A stretch of DNA of 64,000 bases from Halovivax asiaticus JCM 14624 (GCF_000337515.1 NZ_AOIQ01000002.1:62001-126000), one strand, 5' to 3'. Shown: positions 1 through 8,033, counted from the first letter of the stretch. The notes: a model not told the origin generated them from the letters alone. Program-made: numbers and translations.

Positions 1-135
1 GTCGCTCCGTTGGACGACGCGACTGTCGGACTGCAAACGAGCGGCGACGGTGGGACGGAGTCGTTCGAGGGGCTCGTCGACGGCGAACGTGAATCTAGAT
101 CGGACCGGGACGTATCTAGAGGACCTGATCACTGA
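1..135 (+). CDS. C-terminal end of an unidentified protein (truncated by window edge)
   Basis: The frame starting at base 1 is open for 44 codons and stops at TGA 133-135. The residues are acidic and polar (Asp, Glu, Ser, Arg rich), as expected of a haloarchaeal protein tail, and show no recognisable motif. It lies just upstream of the cobalamin adenosyltransferase and on the same strand. Because only the tail is present the family cannot be named; it could also be chance open frame. Confidence 0.4.
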   Translation, partial: VAPLDDATVGLQTSGDGGTESFEGLVDGERESRSDRDVSRGPDH

Positions 136-202
136 CGGGTACCGACGTGACGCACCCTGAGGGTTTCGTTCGGTCCCAGCCAGCTGGGTGCGGTGGCCCG
201 GA

Positions 203-209
203 CTTATAG
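203..209 (+). promoter_or_regulatory. TATA-like box for the adenosyltransferase gene
   Basis: The sequence CTTATAG lies 24-30 bases upstream of the ATG at 233. In haloarchaea transcription starts about 25 bases after such a box, so the transcript would begin at or next to the start codon (leaderless). Inferred from spacing only. Confidence 0.45.
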
Positions 210-232
210 TGTGCCGTCGCAATGGCTCGCGT

Positions 233-769
233 ATGCCCATCTACACCGGTCGCGGCGACGAGGGGAAGACGGATCTGCGGGATATGTCCCGCGTCTCCAA
301 GGCGAGCGAGCGGATTGAGGCCTACGGCACCGTCGACGAACTGAACGCGTTGCTGGGGACGATCCGCCCGACCGGTCACGAGGACGTCGACGACAAACTC
401 GCGACCGTGCAGAATCACTTGCACGTCGTCCAGGCGGACCTCGCGAATCCGGACCCCGACGAGGGGGATCCACAGGTCGGCCCCGAGCACGCGGAACTGA
501 TCGAGACGTGGATCGACGAGTACGACGAGGAACTCGAACCGCTGACGTCGTTCATTCTCCCGACCGGCAGCGACAGCGGCGCTGCGTTACACCACGCCCG
601 AGCCGTCAGCCGCCGCGCGGAACGGCGCGCCGTCGCGCTCTGGAACGAAGACGAGTCGATCAACGCCGACGCCGTCCAGTACCTGAATCGGCTCTCGGAC
701 GGCCTGTTCACCCTCGCGCGCGTCGTGAATCAGCGTGACGGGGAGGTCGAGGAAGCACCCGAGTACTGA
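233..769 (+). CDS. pduO: Cob(I)alamin adenosyltransferase, PduO type
   Basis: This 178-residue protein should transfer the adenosyl group of ATP to cob(I)alamin to make coenzyme B12. The N-terminus reads MPIYTGRGDEGKTDL, the ATP-binding TRxGDxG(K)T segment that opens PduO-type enzymes, followed by a conserved GTVDELNA helix and, near residues 110-130, the FILPTGSDSGAALHHARAVSRRAER stretch that carries family-conserved Ser/Arg residues. Length fits the family (about 180). An upstream in-frame ATG at 188 exists, but the family N-terminus begins exactly at 233 and a TATA-like box sits 25-30 bases before it. No other cobalamin gene is in the window. Confidence 0.93.
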   Translation: MPIYTGRGDEGKTDLRDMSRVSKASERIEAYGTVDELNALLGTIRPTGHEDVDDKLATVQNHLHVVQADLANPDPDEGDPQVGPEHAELIETWIDEYDEELEPLTSFILPTGSDSGAALHHARAVSRRAERRAVALWNEDESINADAVQYLNRLSDGLFTLARVVNQRDGEVEEAPEY

Positions 770-793
770 GTCCGCGCTGGAATCTAACGGAAC

Positions 794-800
794 GTATAAG
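794..800 (+). promoter_or_regulatory. TATA-like box for tRNA-Val
   Basis: GTATAAG lies about 28-34 bases before the mature 5' end of the tRNA, the expected place for an archaeal TATA box. Inferred from position and sequence. Confidence 0.5.
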
Positions 801-827
801 GGCAGCCGTTCGGTACAATCGGGTACC

Positions 828-902
828 GGGTTGGTGATCTAGTCCGGTTATGATACCTCCTTCACACGGAGGAAGTCGGCAGTTCGAATCTGCCCCAACC
901 CA
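828..902 (+). tRNA. trnV: tRNA-Val (anticodon CAC)
   Basis: A complete cloverleaf can be drawn. The acceptor stem GGGTTGG (828-834) pairs perfectly with CCAACCC (895-901), with discriminator A902. The anticodon stem CCTCC/GGAGG encloses loop TTCACAC, giving anticodon CAC (reads GUG, valine). The T arm is GGCAGTTCGAATCTGCC. No intron and no encoded CCA. The 3' half of this gene is repeated downstream (1019-1041, 1139-1205 and a decayed match at 2739-2756), which is typical of a tRNA used as an integration target. Confidence 0.95.
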
Positions 903-945
903 TCTCTCCGACGCACCAACGAGGAACGGAGTGACGAGTCTGCGT
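879..945 (+). repeat. Direct repeat copy 1: tRNA-Val 3' end plus 43 bp of flank
   Basis: These 67 bases, from inside the T arm to past the tRNA end, recur almost unchanged at 1139-1205, 260 bases away; the only differences I see are next to the tRNA end. The flank holds a 10-bp perfect inverted repeat, CTCCGACGCA (906-915) and TGCGTCGGAG (941-950). It could act as a tRNA terminator hairpin or be part of an att core. Confidence 0.85.
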
Positions 946-1018
946 CGGAGAGGTGGTTGACAACGATTCGGACCCTGGAAGTCGCAGCGCCGAACGAAGT
1001 GAGGCGACCGTCTTCCTC

Positions 1019-1041
1019 CGGTTCGAATCTGCCCCAACCCA
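1019..1041 (+). repeat. Isolated copy of the tRNA-Val 3' end
   Basis: The last 21 bases of the tRNA gene (GTTCGAATCTGCCCCAACCC plus A) recur here with no preceding tRNA body. This is a half-tRNA scar, as left when an element integrates into a tRNA 3' end. The bases between it and the flanking copies code for nothing I recognise. Confidence 0.8.
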
Positions 1042-1138
1042 CTGATTTTGCTGCGAGCAAATTCGCGAGCTGCAAATCCGTTCCGTTGGACAGTTCGAAC
1101 TACGCAAGTCGCGCGCAGCGATGCGAGCACGTCTTGCA

Positions 1139-1205
1139 GCAGTTCGAATCTGCCCCAACCCACTTCTCCGACGCACCAACGAGGAACGGAGTGACGAGTC
1201 TGCGT
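1139..1205 (+). repeat. Direct repeat copy 2: tRNA-Val 3' end plus flank
   Basis: Second copy of the 67-bp repeat. Its inverted-repeat arm differs by one base from copy 1 (TGCGTTGG instead of TGCGTCGG), but the change makes a G-U pair, so the hairpin can still form. Together with 879-945 and 1019-1041 it makes a cluster of attachment-site-like sequences between the tRNA and the next gene. I see nothing else in 946-1284. Confidence 0.82.
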
Positions 1206-1284
1206 TGGTAGCGTGATTATCGGGTAGCACAGGACGTCTTCCCGCTTGCTGACTGGGACGGTCGGGCAAATAAAGAACGTGCGG

Positions 1285-2469
1285 CTACGGGAGCGCCGTC
1301 TGGAGGTCCTCACAGAGGTCATCGGCGTCTTCGAGGCCAACGGATACTCGGACGAGGGTCTCGGAAATCTCCGCTGACTCCGCACTCCGACTGAATTCGT
1401 CGGGAAGCATCAGTGACGGCACCTCGATAAGGCTCTCGACCCCGCCGAGACTGGCTCCCGGCGTGAATATCACAAGTCCCTCGACGAACGCTTCGAGTTC
1501 GATGAGTGTCCCATCAAACTCGAAGGAGAGCATCCCGCTGTATCCCGACATCTGCTCGCTCGCAAGATCGTGTTGTGGGTGGCTCTCGAGGCCTGGATAG
1601 TGCACACGAGCGACGTGATCGTGGTTTTCGAGGAATCTGGCGACTGTTAGCGCGTTCCTCTCGTGGTGTTCCATCCGGGCAGGTAGTGTCTTGATGCCTC
1701 GCGCGACGAGATAGCAGTCGAACGGCGAGAGCATATTCCCGAACCCGACCCGCTGTGCGGATGACAATTGCTCGAAAACCCCACCGTCGTCGGTGATGAC
1801 GGCGCCACCGATCGAGTCGGAGTGCCCGTTGAGATACTTGGTGGTGCTGTGTACGACGATGTCGGCTCCCAGTTCGAGCGGGGCTTGGTAGTACGGACTC
1901 GCGAAGGTGCTGTCCACCCCGAAGGGGGTATCGTAGTCATCGGCGATGGTGGCTATCGTTTGGATGTCGCATACCCTGATCAAGGGGTTCGACGGGGTTT
2001 CTGCCCAGATCAAGTCGGTATCCACATCGACTCCATCGGCGACGTTCTCGGGATCACGGGCGTCGACGAAATCGGTAGTAACGCCGAGTTGGCCGGCCAT
2101 GTATTCCGTGAGCAGTTTTTCGGTTCCGCTATAGATGCTGTCCGAGGAGACGACGTGCCCTCCCGGGGGAACCAGTGACAGCATCGTCGTCGATATGGCG
2201 GCCATTCCGGAGGCGAACGCCAGCCCATGGTCGCCGCCTTCGAGGCGTGCTAGCTGCGCTTCGAGGGCTGCCCGCGTCGGATTGCTCTCGCGCGAATAGT
2301 CGTGTTCATTGGCGTCTGGCTCGTCAGCCCACTCGAACGTCGTCGAGAGGTGGAGCGGCGGGACGACGTCGTTCGTTCCACCTCGGTGCGGATGCGGTTC
2401 GGTCTGGCCTGTGCCGACCGCGATGGTTGCGAATCGATTCCGTTCGGATCGGTGCTTGTGTCTTGTCAT
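1285..2469 (-). CDS. Cys/Met metabolism PLP-dependent enzyme (cystathionine gamma-synthase/lyase family)
   Basis: A 394-residue fold-type I PLP enzyme of transsulfuration. It would make or cleave cystathionine, or use an O-acyl-homoserine; the exact substrate cannot be told from sequence alone. Visible hallmarks are VPPLHLSTTFEW near the N-terminus, the YSRESNPTR cofactor/phosphate loop, the FASGMAAIS segment, and the lysine of HSTTKYLNGHSD that should hold PLP. I chose the ATG at 2469 over one 33 bases upstream because GGTGA lies 8 bases before it. It stands alone, between the tRNA repeat cluster and the decayed repeat at 2739, so it may lie inside an old integration region although its base use is typical of the host. 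Confidence 0.88.
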   Translation of the reverse strand: MTRHKHRSERNRFATIAVGTGQTEPHPHRGGTNDVVPPLHLSTTFEWADEPDANEHDYSRESNPTRAALEAQLARLEGGDHGLAFASGMAAISTTMLSLVPPGGHVVSSDSIYSGTEKLLTEYMAGQLGVTTDFVDARDPENVADGVDVDTDLIWAETPSNPLIRVCDIQTIATIADDYDTPFGVDSTFASPYYQAPLELGADIVVHSTTKYLNGHSDSIGGAVITDDGGVFEQLSSAQRVGFGNMLSPFDCYLVARGIKTLPARMEHHERNALTVARFLENHDHVARVHYPGLESHPQHDLASEQMSGYSGMLSFEFDGTLIELEAFVEGLVIFTPGASLGGVESLIEVPSLMLPDEFSRSAESAEISETLVRVSVGLEDADDLCEDLQTALP

Positions 2470-2738
2470 CGGATGCTCACCACGGGACCCGCTCGGACCC
2501 ATTTAGCGCGGTGTACAGAGGACTGTTCCCGGTTGTGAAAGATATGCATGAAGGTCCCGGCGAGGATGGCCAGTGACCAACCCCGATCACCCACTCCTTT
2601 TGCTGTGGCGGCGCGGCCGCCACGCGAGCGCCGCAAAGGATTTTCACTCGCGATCAGTGCTAAAGCAGCGCTTCTTCGCCCGCCAACCGTTTTCCCCGCA
2701 CGTGGCATCGTGTGCCGTCCACCGTCGATCGTTGACCA

Positions 2739-2756
2739 TCGGCGTTCGAATCTGCC
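2739..2756 (+). repeat. Decayed copy of the tRNA-Val T arm
   Basis: Eighteen bases match the 19-base tRNA segment 876-894 (TCGGCAGTTCGAATCTGCC) with a single base deleted. It sits exactly where composition turns AT-rich, so it may be an old att boundary. The match is short, hence moderate confidence. Confidence 0.5.
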
Positions 2757-3003
2757 ACAGACTACTTTCGCACCTTATCTAGTGTAAACTAGTAAATTAC
2801 AGAGACTGGTGAATTCGTCTCGCCTCCTCCAATAATTCACTGAGCTGCTTCACAACCCTTTGCGGAATCGCAGCACCTGCTCCGGTGCTCATTAGCAATC
2901 CGGTATATCTGGTGTATTCGCCAACTGTGGAGATTTTTACCATTCCACCACTTCGTCATATATACAACAAAAATAGAAACACCACTTCATCTGTATGGAT
3001 AAC

Positions 3004-3019
3004 TGTCTGATACCAGACA
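3004..3019. promoter_or_regulatory. Palindrome, candidate operator 1
   Basis: TGTCTG-ATAC-CAGACA has perfect 6-base arms. A second palindrome with the same TGTCTG half-site lies at 3074-3087, 70 bases on, both upstream of the gene at 3141. A regulator-binding role is inferred. Confidence 0.4.
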
Positions 3020-3073
3020 TCATGGTGGCCGGAATATCCCCTTTTACGCGGCTAGAGGCCTTGGAGAGAACGT

Positions 3074-3087
3074 AGACAAATTGTCTG
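3074..3087. promoter_or_regulatory. Palindrome, candidate operator 2
   Basis: AGACAA-A-TTGTCT followed by G has perfect 6-base arms and repeats the TGTCTG/AGACA half-site of the palindrome at 3004. It ends about 20 bases before the TATA-like box of the gene at 3141. Confidence 0.4.
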
Positions 3088-3104
3088 ACCTTCAATATGT
3101 TGCC

Positions 3105-3114
3105 AGTATATTTA
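3105..3114 (+). promoter_or_regulatory. TATA-like box for the gene at 3141
   Basis: AGTATATTTA lies 27-36 bases upstream of the GTG at 3141, compatible with a leaderless or nearly leaderless transcript. Confidence 0.45.
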
Positions 3115-3140
3115 CAAATGATCCGTCATACTGATCATAT

Positions 3141-3635
3141 GTGACTAGAATATCACTTGAACAGCCTCGCGATGACGCGAAAACAATCTTAAAAGCCAGT
3201 TTGGAACTGACTGATGCCATTGATGCGTATACTGATGACGGTCAGCGTATTGTCGGAAAGCAAAACGCATCAGTCTTCGGTGGAAACGGAGCAAGGTTGA
3301 TTGTTGAGATCCCAGAAATGCAGGAAAAGGATAAAGAAACGGTAGTGGAGGTGACTGCAGAGAAGAATGTGGCGATAGATATGGCCACAAGCCCTGAAGA
3401 CATAAAGTCGGATTTCTTGAATGTAGTGAATAATTTGCGAAGAAAAGACCCGGAGGACGTATTGGACAATCTGAGTAAACGGATGTCTCCCAGCGACTCG
3501 AAAGAGGTTGGTAGCTCAAACGGGTTTGGCAATGACGCTGCAACTATGGGAAAAGGGTTTGCCATCAATTATATTGTGGTCATGGTCTTCATGGTTTTGT
3601 TCACATTCTTTATGATGGCTATGATGATGCCGTGA
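3141..3635 (+). CDS. Unrecognised protein with a C-terminal membrane anchor
   Basis: This 164-residue protein has a mixed, moderately charged soluble part (about residues 1-135) and one strongly hydrophobic C-terminal segment, INYIVVMVFMVLFTFFMMAM, that should anchor it in the membrane as a tail. The start is GTG, preceded at the right distance by a TATA-like box; an ATG two bases earlier is out of frame and followed at once by a stop. Codon use is AT-rich and unlike the neighbours, which suggests acquired DNA. It is followed after 6 bases by a second membrane gene, so the two are probably co-transcribed. Not recognised. Confidence 0.72.
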   Translation: MTRISLEQPRDDAKTILKASLELTDAIDAYTDDGQRIVGKQNASVFGGNGARLIVEIPEMQEKDKETVVEVTAEKNVAIDMATSPEDIKSDFLNVVNNLRRKDPEDVLDNLSKRMSPSDSKEVGSSNGFGNDAATMGKGFAINYIVVMVFMVLFTFFMMAMMMP

Positions 3636-3641
3636 CTACCC

Positions 3642-3977
3642 ATGTCTAACGATCAAAATACTAACTCGGTTGGATGGGTGATAGTGGCTATAGGCGTCAT
3701 CGTTCTTCTTATTGGACTTGGCATCCCTTCTACGCAAACCCACTCTGCTGAAACATGTGTTGATAGTCCATATGGGGGCCAAGATTGCTATACTAGTTCC
3801 GCTACCACGGCAAACCCATTATCTGGCTGGGCAACTGGCATGGGTGTATTTGCCATTATTGGTGGAATTGTTATTCTTCTACTCGGATCGGATGAAGCGG
3901 AATCTGTTACTTCTAACCCGCAGCAAACGGGGGATCGAAGTTTTGCAGAACAATTGGAAGAGCGCCAAGACGATTAG
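3642..3977 (+). CDS. Small two-helix membrane protein, unrecognised
   Basis: The 111-residue product has a hydrophobic helix at residues 11-29, a short outside-type loop with two cysteines (CVDSPYGGQDC) that could form a disulfide, a second helix at about 64-82, and a charged tail ending in EQLEERQDD. The start ATG is 6 bases after the upstream stop. Base composition is AT-rich as in the upstream gene, so the pair looks like a unit acquired together. No family recognised. Confidence 0.7.
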   Translation: MSNDQNTNSVGWVIVAIGVIVLLIGLGIPSTQTHSAETCVDSPYGGQDCYTSSATTANPLSGWATGMGVFAIIGGIVILLLGSDEAESVTSNPQQTGDRSFAEQLEERQDD

Positions 3978-4096
3978 TTAATTAGTAACAGCAAGATTGA
4001 GACGTGAGTCGACTGGATCTACGGATACAACCGACGATCGGTACTGAAAAATTCCACGCTCGGGGCGAGCCCCCTGGCACTCAGGGGCACAGGAGC

Positions 4097-4428
4097 GACC
4101 GGACAATCGTCGATCAACGGGACCAAGAGGCCGTTACCGTCGGTGTCGGCACTGGCAGTCAAGGCTGGGAGTTCGATCCCGTCGCCATCGCCATCTCCCG
4201 GGAATCACCGTCCGCTGGGAGTTGACCGGTCGGGGTGGCGCACACAACGTCGAGGCCGAACCGGACGGGCAGATCGGCGGATCGGATTACGAGTTTAACT
4301 CCGGCGGCCCGACCGCCGCGAGCGGGACGACCTACGAGCAGCCATTCGACGATGCGGGTCTCGCCCTGTACCACTGCGAGCCATACCTGTCCGTCGGAAT
4401 GAAGGGCGCGATCGTGATCGAATCGTAA
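4097..4428 (+). pseudogene. Decayed halocyanin (type 1 copper protein)
   Basis: Halocyanins are membrane-linked blue copper electron carriers. Two frames together give a halocyanin core. The first ends ...VTVGVGTGSQGWEFDPVAIAIS; after a one-base loss in the CCCGGG run near 4197-4202 the second continues as a G-I-T-V-x-W-E-type strand, then GRGGAHNVEAEPDGQIGG and YHCEPYLSVGMKG. In the family the copper ligands are a His (here GGAHN), the Cys of HCxP, the following His and a Met. Here the second His is Tyr (CCATAC instead of a CAC codon). The signal peptide and lipobox region are not recognisable upstream. Frame loss plus ligand loss argue for a true pseudogene. Confidence 0.75.
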
Positions 4429-4546
4429 GTCGGGGGACCAGCCGCTGGTACCCACCGATCACGATTGTTGGACGTCAGCGTCTCCCGTTTCGCGGCAATT
4501 TTCTACGGAAGCGAACTCTAGCAGGGGTATCAAGCGCAAGTGACGG

Positions 4547-5560
4547 TCAGACTACCCATTCGACCGGTTGGAGGGCGTACCATGTCCCCTCGTACTCGAT
4601 ATAGTGCGCGCCGCCATGGGGAAGCGAAAAGACGTCACGGGTGTCCTGGCCCATCCGATCGACACTCTGGAGGTGTGATTCGAGGGTTTCCAATGCTGAG
4701 GTGTAGAACGCATCGTCCGATTCCCCGTCGTATTCAGCACAGAACTCCAGCCCATCGGCATCGATTGCGTCGTCGAGCAAGGTTCGGACGTCCTCGTCCG
4801 GGTTCTCCAGGGTGATACCGTACGTATCCAGGAAGTGTGTCTCGAACGCATTCTGGTCACCGATCTGCCTCGAGACGTACCGCGTTCGCTCGATAGTACT
4901 CGATCTTGTACCGATTCGCTCGACCACGAAATATCGACCGAAGTGTTCGATTTCGTCGGGGAATTCCACGACGAGCCGATCTTGCCCACCGGCGAGGATC
5001 GACTCGTCTCGTGCGCTCTGGTCCAGATAGGCGGCGACGAAGGTGTCCGTCGACGACCGAATTCCTTCGACGAGCCGCCACAGATCGGGATCCGGGAGCG
5101 CGGTGGACTGGGTGCGCTCTTCGTCGCGTATCTCGTGGTACGATGTCTCAGTCACGCGGTACTTGGGGCCGGTGATCGACTCCGCGTCCGTGATCGTCGC
5201 GTCGAACGTGTACACCGTCTCCCCCCGGCGAACGTACGGCGAGGGCTGGAGCGGCGGGGCCCGATCGACCTCGATCGTCGTCGGTTCGCCATCGAGCACT
5301 CGGTCGATCCGCTCGGAGAGCCGAGGGATCCGGAGCGTCGGGTCGGCCGTTTTGATTTCTGCTCGCGAGACGGTGATCGATTCGACGAGCCCCTCAGCGG
5401 ATACCGGGTCGATAGCCAGAGATGTCCCGTTGTCACAGCCACCGGTATCCATGTCGGATGACCCATCGTCCGGTTCATCCGGATCGCCTTGGCTGTCGAG
5501 ACAACCGCCGACGAGAACCGTTGTGGCCGTGAGCGACGAGAGGAGGGCACGTCGTTTCAT
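4547..5560 (-). CDS. Haloarchaeal lipoprotein of unknown function
   Basis: The 337-residue product starts MKRRALLSSLTATTVLVGGCLDS: charged N-terminus, hydrophobic stretch and lipobox (VGGC), so it should be exported and lipid-anchored at Cys19. A low-complexity Asp/Glu/Gly/Ser linker follows, then a soluble domain I do not recognise, ending with repeated acidic and aromatic residues. An in-frame ATG lies 12 bases upstream and others further up, but GGAG sits 8 bases before 5560 and the signal peptide begins here. It is separated from the exonuclease gene by about 140 bases. Confidence 0.82.
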   Translation of the reverse strand: MKRRALLSSLTATTVLVGGCLDSQGDPDEPDDGSSDMDTGGCDNGTSLAIDPVSAEGLVESITVSRAEIKTADPTLRIPRLSERIDRVLDGEPTTIEVDRAPPLQPSPYVRRGETVYTFDATITDAESITGPKYRVTETSYHEIRDEERTQSTALPDPDLWRLVEGIRSSTDTFVAAYLDQSARDESILAGGQDRLVVEFPDEIEHFGRYFVVERIGTRSSTIERTRYVSRQIGDQNAFETHFLDTYGITLENPDEDVRTLLDDAIDADGLEFCAEYDGESDDAFYTSALETLESHLQSVDRMGQDTRDVFSLPHGGAHYIEYEGTWYALQPVEWVV

Positions 5561-5702
5561 ATCTCCATTCATGTGGACTAATATATGTGCTTTGTGTGAT
5601 AACGTGCGCAACGAGTGACTCCGAACGTCTCCACACGGTACAATTCTAGTTCTGGGGACGCCGCATATCCACTACCGTCGGCCAACTCCGTCGTTGATGC
5701 CG

Positions 5703-6479
5703 TCACTGCGAACTCGGGCGCTCTCGCCCGGTAGTCTCGCCGTCACCATCGTACGGCCGGGCGTCGGCCAGGTCGAACAGGTGGGTGATGTCCTCCCGAC
5801 CGTACTCGTCGAGTGCCGCTCGGAGGGCGCGGCAGGTGAGCGTCTCCGTCGCACCGACGGCGGCCAGTTCCAGATAGCGTTCGCCCAGGACAGGCACGTC
5901 TCGATTGGTGAGGTGTTCGACGCCGTGGATAGCCGTCGGTCGAGCTACGTCGAGATCGATTCCGTGTTCGAACGCCGTCCAGTCGGTCCCCTCGGTTTCG
6001 ATGTCGACGCACTCGCAGGCCTCTTCGAGGGTCGTGTACTCGCCATAGGCCTCCCAGACGTCTGGCTGGAGATCGACGTGGGAAAGGAGTTCGTCGAAGA
6101 GGCGGTCGAGTCGATCGGCCGTCGCCGCGTGGTCGGCGGTGGTATCCTCGATGGTCTCGTTGACGGCCTTGACGCGTCCGCGGAGGTGTGGCAGGTCGAA
6201 CCCTTCGCCGCCGTACGTCAGGCAGGGTGCAGAGTTGGTGGCGTCGTCTGCCCGGGCTTCGATCCAGTCACACGTTCGCTCGACGAGGGCGAGTTCCGAG
6301 GCCGGATCGGTCCCGTCGCGAAAGAGCACTGTCTCCTCTCGATCGCCATCGGCGGGGTCGAACGCGAGACAGACGGCGAGCAACTCGAAGTACGACGAAT
6401 CGCGGAAATCGGGCGGCTTCTCGTAGGCGTCGAGCGTCGGACTCACCGTCTCGATATCGAGGGCGAACCGGTCGGTCAT
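5703..6479 (-). CDS. DEDD-type 3'-5' exonuclease (PolB exonuclease-like)
   Basis: 258 residues. The protein opens with FALDIETVSP, the ExoI motif (DxE) of RNase H-fold exonucleases. It carries an ExoII-like YGGEGFDLPHLRGR segment at about residues 89-103 and, near residues 185-205, an acidic/aromatic stretch (EHLTNRDVPVLGERYLEL) where the third motif is expected. This matches the stand-alone relatives of the proofreading domain of family B DNA polymerases common in haloarchaea. It would trim or proofread DNA or RNA 3' ends, using two metal ions. The start ATG is unambiguous. Convergent or same-strand neighbours give no more functional clue. Confidence 0.82.
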   Translation of the reverse strand: MTDRFALDIETVSPTLDAYEKPPDFRDSSYFELLAVCLAFDPADGDREETVLFRDGTDPASELALVERTCDWIEARADDATNSAPCLTYGGEGFDLPHLRGRVKAVNETIEDTTADHAATADRLDRLFDELLSHVDLQPDVWEAYGEYTTLEEACECVDIETEGTDWTAFEHGIDLDVARPTAIHGVEHLTNRDVPVLGERYLELAAVGATETLTCRALRAALDEYGREDITHLFDLADARPYDGDGETTGRERPSSQ

Positions 6480-6569
6480 ACGGAGAGTCCGCTCGCGCCG
6501 ATGGGATTAACGTACTGATGCATCGCCGGGGATGCGGTCGGCGGGATCGATGCGACGCGTCGGTGGCCG

Positions 6570-7514
6570 TCATGTCCAGTCCGGATTCACGCCAGTGAGG
6601 TCGGCGCAGGTGTTCCAGAGGGCGCGTCGGTGTGTGCGGTCGTGGACCCGCGGATCCGGGTCTTTCGGCTCGGTGTTATCGTAGTAGATCCCGGCGCCCT
6701 CGTCGATTTCGTCGTCGACCAGGTGGACGATTGGGTCCGCGCCATCCGCGACGCTGGTGCCGACGAACGGGAGCAGGTCCGTGAGTCGGATGAACGCCCG
6801 AAGCGGGAGGCCGACGTCGCGGTAGAGGCCGCTTCCGGGGACGAATCCCGGGTGGAAGGCGGTGACGGGTACGTCGGGGAGGCGCTCGTCGAGTTCGGCC
6901 GCGAAACAGAGATTCGCGAGTTTGGAGCGAGCGTACGCGCCGAAGGCCTCGTAGTCGTCGGTGCAGGCGAGTTGGGCTGTGTCGAGCGTGGGCGCTGAGG
7001 CGGTGGTCGCCGTCTCGGTGCGCGCCGATTCGCCGGTCGACGCGGAGGGGTTGATCGGAAGCTCTCCCCGGGTGTGGATCGCCGAGGCGGTGACGACGAT
7101 GCGGCCGTCTGGAGCGGCCTGGACGCGATCGAGCAGTTCGTGTGCCAGCAGGTAGGGGGCGAGCTGGTTGACCGCGAAGGTGAGTTCGACCCCGTCCCAG
7201 CCCTCGGCACACTCCGAGCTGCTGAGGGCGGCGTTGAGTCCGAGCGCGTCGAGCGTCTCGGTGTGGTCGCGGACTGCGTCGACCAGCGTGTGAACGCCTT
7301 CGGGATCGGCGAAGTCGGCGCGGAGGAAGGTGGCCCGGTTCCCAGCGGCTCGGATCTCGTCGACGAGGGTCTCGCCGCGCTCGCGATTGCGGCCGTGGAC
7401 GAGGACGTCCCAGCCGCGGGCGGCGAGGCGTTTCGCGGCGTTGGCGCCGATGCCGGCTGTCGCCCCGGTGAGCAGGACCGTCGGTGGGTTCCCAGTTGCG
7501 TCGGCGTCGGACAT
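6570..7514 (-). CDS. Short-chain dehydrogenase/reductase (SDR) family oxidoreductase
   Basis: 314 residues, at the long end of the SDR family. TGATAGIG at residues 16-23 is the nucleotide-binding Gly motif, followed by the basic VHGRNRERG segment that suggests NADP preference; LNAAL takes the place of the usual NNAG. The catalytic Ser lies in VVTASAIH and the Tyr/Lys pair in YARSK. A roughly 30-residue Ser/Thr/Ala-rich insert between these is unusual. It looks most like the retinol-dehydrogenase/WW-domain oxidoreductase-like branch, so the substrate is probably a hydrophobic alcohol or ketone, but this is inference. Coded alone on the minus strand. Confidence 0.88.
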   Translation of the reverse strand: MSDADATGNPPTVLLTGATAGIGANAAKRLAARGWDVLVHGRNRERGETLVDEIRAAGNRATFLRADFADPEGVHTLVDAVRDHTETLDALGLNAALSSSECAEGWDGVELTFAVNQLAPYLLAHELLDRVQAAPDGRIVVTASAIHTRGELPINPSASTGESARTETATTASAPTLDTAQLACTDDYEAFGAYARSKLANLCFAAELDERLPDVPVTAFHPGFVPGSGLYRDVGLPLRAFIRLTDLLPFVGTSVADGADPIVHLVDDEIDEGAGIYYDNTEPKDPDPRVHDRTHRRALWNTCADLTGVNPDWT

Positions 7515-7577
7515 GGAGAGCCGTTGTGCTGGACGGGAGTTACGTCTTCGGGCGCCAGTAGGGGATTTCGCGAACGG

Positions 7578-7880
7578 TTAGGTGAGGAGCACGGCGATCG
7601 TCGCGGCCGTCGCGATGGCAGCCAGGACGTACTGGTGGGTTGGCGCGGGCTCTTCGCCCCGGTGGATTCGCTCGGGCTGGAGCGTGGTGACGACGGCGGC
7701 CCCGATCGCAAGCAGGCCGAGGACGATACCGGCGGTACTGGACGACAGGTAGCCGTCCTCGAGGGCCCCTCCCGCGTTCCCCACGACGAAGATGACGCCG
7801 ACGAGAGCGATCAGGTAGCTCTGAAGCGTGGCACGGGTCACCAACGGCGCCGGTGACGGGGTATCCGGGGACTGCGTCAT
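7578..7880 (-). CDS. Small three-helix membrane protein
   Basis: 100 residues from the ATG at 7880 (an upstream in-frame start at 7919 adds 13 poorly conserved-looking residues). Three hydrophobic helices are visible at about residues 20-40, 49-68 and 80-100, joined by short polar loops, with the chain ending inside the last helix. No motif identifies a function. It lies 63 bases before the SDR gene on the same strand, so co-transcription is possible. Confidence 0.65.
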   Translation of the reverse strand: MTQSPDTPSPAPLVTRATLQSYLIALVGVIFVVGNAGGALEDGYLSSSTAGIVLGLLAIGAAVVTTLQPERIHRGEEPAPTHQYVLAAIATAATIAVLLT

Positions 7881-8033
7881 GTATGGGTGGTGGACAGACA
7901 GTGCTGTAAACCTGACCAATTTTCGGCGGACGGGGGTGCTCGTCGGAAACGGGCGAGTGGGTAACCTGGACTGACCGAACGACCAGAAAGCAGTTTACGG
8001 GATATAGCCGTGTATCGGTCTACAGCGTGTAAT

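Larger units (their letters stand above)
2470..3140. other. Gene-free region with a sharp GC-to-AT change
   Basis: No convincing gene. The first part (to about 2760) is GC-rich host-like DNA. After the decayed tRNA-Val match at 2739-2756 the sequence turns AT-rich and stays so to about 3980. It holds the two palindromes and the TATA-like box listed separately. Confidence 0.6.

Noticed and set aside
906-950. Hairpin after tRNA-Val as a CRISPR-like or transposon inverted repeat
   Set aside because: It is duplicated only together with the tRNA end; a terminator or att flank explains it more simply.
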